From Ectocarpus siliculosus (taxonomy: Eukaryota; Sar; Phaeophyceae; Ectocarpales; Ectocarpaceae), in the NCBI GenBank assembly GCA_000310025.1, contig FN649742.1, forward strand, positions 5,690,638 to 5,754,637: a DNA stretch of 64,000 nt. The letters are read 5' to 3'. The notes beneath the pieces are model-generated. The model worked only from the letters and a program-made list of their open reading frames with translations. It was not told the DNA's origin and made no database searches. Position numbers and translations under genes: made by a program. Of the stretch, positions 59,974 to 64,000 are shown piece after piece. Within the stretch, counting starts at the first letter, position 1, and every line of letters starts with the position of its first letter.

Positions 59974-62900
59974 CACTTCACGAAAGTCTCCGAAGGCGGA
60001 ACTGCTGTTTGCTGCCACTGTAATAGTGTGGTAGAGAACGCCTCGTGCCACCGGAAGCCCCCACACCTCTAACTATCGAGGCCGGACCGACAACGATAAA
60101 CCAGGGACAAACAGAGGCCTTCTTTCCGGTCGACGGTATCGACAGTCTCATGATACGTACCCAGATGTAGACCGCTAAAACGGGAAGGGCTGGATCAGAG
60201 TTGCTACGTACTTTCAGTAAGCAATGTTGGCCACCGCAAAGAAGAGAAAAAATATGACCGCACAGTATCTAGGTAGACCGTCGAATCGAACAAACGAGTA
60301 GACCAAAAGAGATGGTGCTGAATCGATCGCACATGATACACGTGATGTATAAGCCCGAATGGCACGCCCGCCACCACCATTTGGATCACAAATACCAGAT
60401 ACCAGCAGCAGTCTTGATAGTTCTTCAAGTCGTCGCAACTGCCTCACCTGTTCTTGGTGCTTGCCGCCGCCTTCTTCGCTCGCATCCCTCCCCCTCGCTG
60501 AGTGATCCAGATTGTCGATGTTCTTAGCCAGCATGGCCTTAACAGAGTGATGGGCGACTCCCGCCAGAGCAAAGTGGTATTCCCACTCCTCTAGCAGCTG
60601 CAGGATCCCTCGGATAAGCTCGAGCCCTCCCTTGGACTGAACGAAAAAATTAGAGTTTGCGTTGTTGAAATGTCAACACGATGGCAGGAAATCAGTGCGG
60701 CCAGACGATACGGGCAGCACACGGCAAATAACACCGGGACAAGTACTTGTGGGTTTGGTTGTTGGTTTTGCGTGTCTCGGGCGTGTCCACGGGGTGCAGG
60801 AAGGGGATTGAGGATACCGCTTGGTCCATCTGTCCAATAAATAAGTTTGCAAAAAAGCTTTGTAGGCAAGGTAACATCCTGCCTTTACAAGCACAGAGGA
60901 GCAACACAGAGGGGCCGCGTGGGGGGCAGATTATTTCTGTGTGCATGCGGGTTGTATCTATGTGCGATTTCACGAAATGCCATAGTGCAGTAACTGACAA
61001 GGTTTACAACACTGGCTCGCACCAAGCAGGCCGCCTGCACAGCAGTTCCCCCGACTGCTGTCCATGCATGGCCGGTGCAAAAACAAGTGCGCATACGGTT
61101 TAACGTATCCATGAGTACGTATGCTGGCGTACCGCAGGAGGGGAGGGTAGAGAGAAGCTCTTCTGTGTGACCACGGGAAGGAGTAAACGGCACTACAGTA
61201 CTACTAGTGCTGTGAGCGCTGATTTGAAGTGAAGATAAAAAAAAAAAAAATGCTGGCGTCTACTATAGGGTCAGTCTGCCAAGTTCAGCAAAAGGGCCAG
61301 ACTCTGACACGAACACGAAGGTGAAGCCGTGTCGTCAACTAAAAACAGGGTACAGGATGTTATGGGATGGGATGGGATGTTACGGTGCAAGGTGCAATAC
61401 GTACACAAACGGCGCCAGCGAGCGAGTTTACCACGACGGTCCTCGGTCCCGTCAAGTCAAAATCGCAATCAAGAGGCGAGATGAAGAGGTCCCAACAGGC
61501 TTAACACCTGTCAAATTCACCTCCTGGTAAGGAGTCCAACCCTACTGTACCACCCAATCTCTAACCGTAACCGTAACAGAGTCTTATACTCATAGAGCTT
61601 CGGAACAAGGGAACCTTTGCTAACGCACAAAACATAACACGAATACAAGCTTCGTCACTGTTTGGGGTCACACTTCTGCATACCACGATTGTTCTACCTG
61701 ACTTGTCGCAACTCAAGTACACTCAAGTACATAGCATCAGGACGGGGCACCGCAGGCAGCACCCCATGCGGCCGAAGATGTGGTATTTCTGACCTGCAAG
61801 AGCTTGGCCAGCCCGACGCCGAGGTAGAATAGCCGAAGGATGCGCTGCGACGACAGCTCTGCGGCATACACAGCCAGATCCCCCTGCAGATAGTTGCACA
61901 AGTAGTTACAGTATTCGACGAAAAAACGTCGGGGGCTGCCAGTGCTCTGGACGATCATGACACCCGACGCATCGACTACCCAACAAGCGAATGGTACAGT
62001 AATGTGGTTGATGGCCATCGAGGTGCAACGCTGTTTGTTTACCATACTCGACATACTCTCAGCGTGGCACCTATCAGGCGCTCCATTGAGCGCATGCTTC
62101 CATGATTTGATGCGCTGGGAAATCCCCCACCCCCGCAACAGCTGTGCAAGGTACCGATTTCGATGACGTGTCGTCCAGTCGACCTCCAAATCACCCGAAA
62201 GCATCAAACTAACGGTAGGGTTGCCCAGACTGATCGGCAACAGTTACGTCAACACCGCCAACCATTCGCAACAAAACTCTCGAGTGACACCTCTTTTGTA
62301 GCCAGACACATCAACTCAAGCCAAGCCTCATGGTAGTGGTTGCGTACCTGCCGCGTGAGCTGAACGCAGTTCAACCAGAAGCCGCCCTCCTCGTGTGTCT
62401 TCTTGAGGTAAGAAAAGAAACGTTTTCGCTTGCCTACCAAGGCCTCCACCTACAAAAAAACAAAAAAGTACAAAAAACATGATGGTGCGAGCGAGTAACG
62501 AGGTTAGAGCCCGAGCTCGGTACCGGTTGTCGAAAGATTCAGTAGAATACTATAAGCTACATGCATACATTCCAAGGAATCGTTCAGCCGTATACGTGGT
62601 GGCACGCGACCGCCCTCACGTTCCAAGTACGACTAACCCTACCCTACTACACAACTCTACTTGGTCCTTACGAGATTCTCAAGGTGCTTTAAGTATCGGC
62701 CAATGCATGGCTAAAATCTCGCGTGAGCCATGCCGGCGGTGTCTAAGAAGACAAGCTTGGTCTGCACCAACCACGTCGCCATGGTTAGAGAGAGAGCGGG
62801 TTGGAGTGTGAAAATAACCATTGCCACAGCACACAAAGTGGTCTGTAGACTGGTGCCAGATTGGATGGGACCAACACACAGCACAGCGATTAGCGAAAGC

Positions 62901-64000
62901 ACCTATTAAGATGCAGATTACAGACAGCACTTATTGCCTTGGCTCAGCAACTTAATGATCTCAATATATCTCGCAAGATGGGAAAGGAGAACAAGTCCAT
63001 ACATGCAGCACGTACATCCTCTCGAGCAACAACCCCTAATCCATGTAGACTATCTGTCATCTTCAATGTAGACACGGTAGTGTACAGGGGTAGGACACGA
63101 TCGACACACCGCAGGCGTCTTGTGCACATGATCGACGCACTGGCCACATGGCTACAGCATCGGCATGGCGTGGGTGTCTGCTTATAATGCTAATCAAGCC
63201 TGCGGGTCTGCCGGTACTGTACAAAAAGCCCACCGGATGTGTACGTCCTGTGGTGCAAGGATACAGTAGAATTGTTTTTTACAGGCTATCAACAACTACA
63301 CGACAGCAGCCGTATGCATACTTGTACATACAGCGACAACGGTCATGTACAAGCCGACGGGCAAAAACAGTCAACCAGAGCTCCAAAATAGCACACATGG
63401 GTAGACAGACTCCTAAAACGGTGGTGCATTCGCCAAAAACGACACGGCGATCAGCAGTGCCGACTTCCCTTGATCCATTCCCCACGGCCGTCTCTCACCG
63501 CGCTCGCGGTATATTCCCAACTTCGATCGGTCCACGCGTGTAGGACACACGGAATCCACAGGCGGCAACCAGCGCCGATGCCTTATAAAAGTAGAAGAGC
63601 TCTCTCAACATGCTGGTAGTGGAAGACATGGGGGAAACACGTGCCGCGTTAGACACCAAACAACCACGTACTGTACCTTGACCATCCTATCCAGTTTGTC
63701 CTTGGCTTCGTCGGCAGCCAACATTTCCTTCTCGGTTAGGGGCTTGGCATAGACGGCAGCAGCAGCGTTGGTCCCGTTGCCTCCTGAAAAAGGAGGACAT
63801 GACAGGAGCACGACAGGAGGGAAGTCGAAACGGCGAATCGTGTCGGAACAACCAAGCCGAAGCCGGGCGTTGACTGACTCAAGATGGTCTACAAGTTTGA
63901 GTACGTCCGCGCCCATCCCCCCTTCTCTAAGAACTGTCGAACATCATCCGCGGAGTCGCTTGGAAGTATGATACTACCGTACCTTCGCCGAGCCCACTAT
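58803..64000 (-). CDS. Unidentified conserved-looking helical protein (5' end missing)
   Basis: Exons on the minus strand: about 63933-63853, 63783-63677, 62449-62348, 61883-61794, about 60829-60791 (donor uncertain), 60636-60448, 59401-59255 and 58946-58803 (stop at 58803-58805). Junction phases agree throughout, and splice sites are strong (for example TTTTTTGTAG/GTGGAG, GAAGAG/GTGAGT). The protein reads MGADVLKLVDHLESVNARLR, EKEMLAADEAKDKLDRMVK, VEALVGKRKRFFSYLKK, FWLNCVQLTRQ, ELSSQRILRLFYLGVGLAKL, GLELIRGILQLLEEWEYHFA, ARLKKFNNEVVYENLL, SLDYLEVVFSLCEVMCRIYA and LVKVDNKIKHHIINVFAKEF, ending ELKTLR. Most blocks look like amphipathic helices, there is no membrane segment, and a glycine-rich acidic loop lies near 60480. 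I do not recognise the family. A component of a trafficking or cytoskeletal complex would fit an all-helical fold, but that is a guess. More exons lie beyond position 64000. Confidence 0.7.
59934..59979. repeat. TTTCAC microsatellite
   Basis: At least seven tandem TTTCAC units in an intron of the minus-strand gene, between its exons at 60448 and 59401. Confidence 0.95.

Noticed and set aside
1-64000. tRNA, rRNA, CRISPR arrays or integrated viral genes
   Set aside because: None was seen by eye. Short tRNA genes could be missed without a covariance search, so this is an absence of evidence only.

Overview
This is eukaryotic nuclear DNA. The genes are broken into short exons by GT-AG introns of roughly 70 to 1,200 bases, there are no operons, and much of the intergenic and intronic space is filled with dispersed and simple repeats. 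The gene style suggests a stramenopile, and a brown alga such as Ectocarpus fits best: moderately GC-rich exons, long introns, a hydrophobic leader on a thiamine enzyme, neighbours that often alternate strand, and many copies of the noncoding word CTGCTGTA/TACAGCAG. The organism is an inference; no species-specific marker was read.

Layout. 0-2.9 kb: repeats, no recognised gene. 2.9-9.0 kb: minus-strand coding blocks, including a phase-consistent chain of exons (8.3-5.4 kb) for an unrecognised protein. 11.2-12.45 kb (+): ThiE/TenI-type thiamine phosphate synthase. 18.64-14.05 kb (-): seven-exon RsuA/RluE-type pseudouridine synthase with a long C-terminal extension. 18.9 kb: a 100-N gap whose flanks repeat each other, so probably a false gap. 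20.1-23.2 kb (+): seven-exon zinc histone-deacetylase family protein. 26.9-35.85 kb (+): NCA2-family mitochondrial membrane protein, interrupted by a second 100-N gap. 41.05-38.59 kb (-): TATA-box-binding protein. 46.87-44.41 kb (-): Mediator subunit 31. 47.13-54.81 kb (+): DHHC palmitoyltransferase of the ZDHHC16 type, divergent from MED31 across about 256 bases. 64.0-58.8 kb (-): at least eight exons of an unrecognised, largely helical protein whose 5' end lies outside the window.

The genes do not form a pathway. TBP, MED31 and the deacetylase all concern transcription, but nothing in the sequence shows that their proximity is functional. Exon joins were chosen by eye from splice consensus, reading-frame phase and family conservation. 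Most recognised genes give an intact reading frame through every junction, which is the main evidence for these models.

Mobile DNA includes a 462-base element with TTAA ends and short inverted termini (piggyBac-like MITE) in an intron of the palmitoyltransferase gene, a decayed relative in the pseudouridine synthase gene, and five copies of a short A-tailed repeat with variable 5' truncation. No rRNA, tRNA, CRISPR array, viral gene or toxin gene was recognised.
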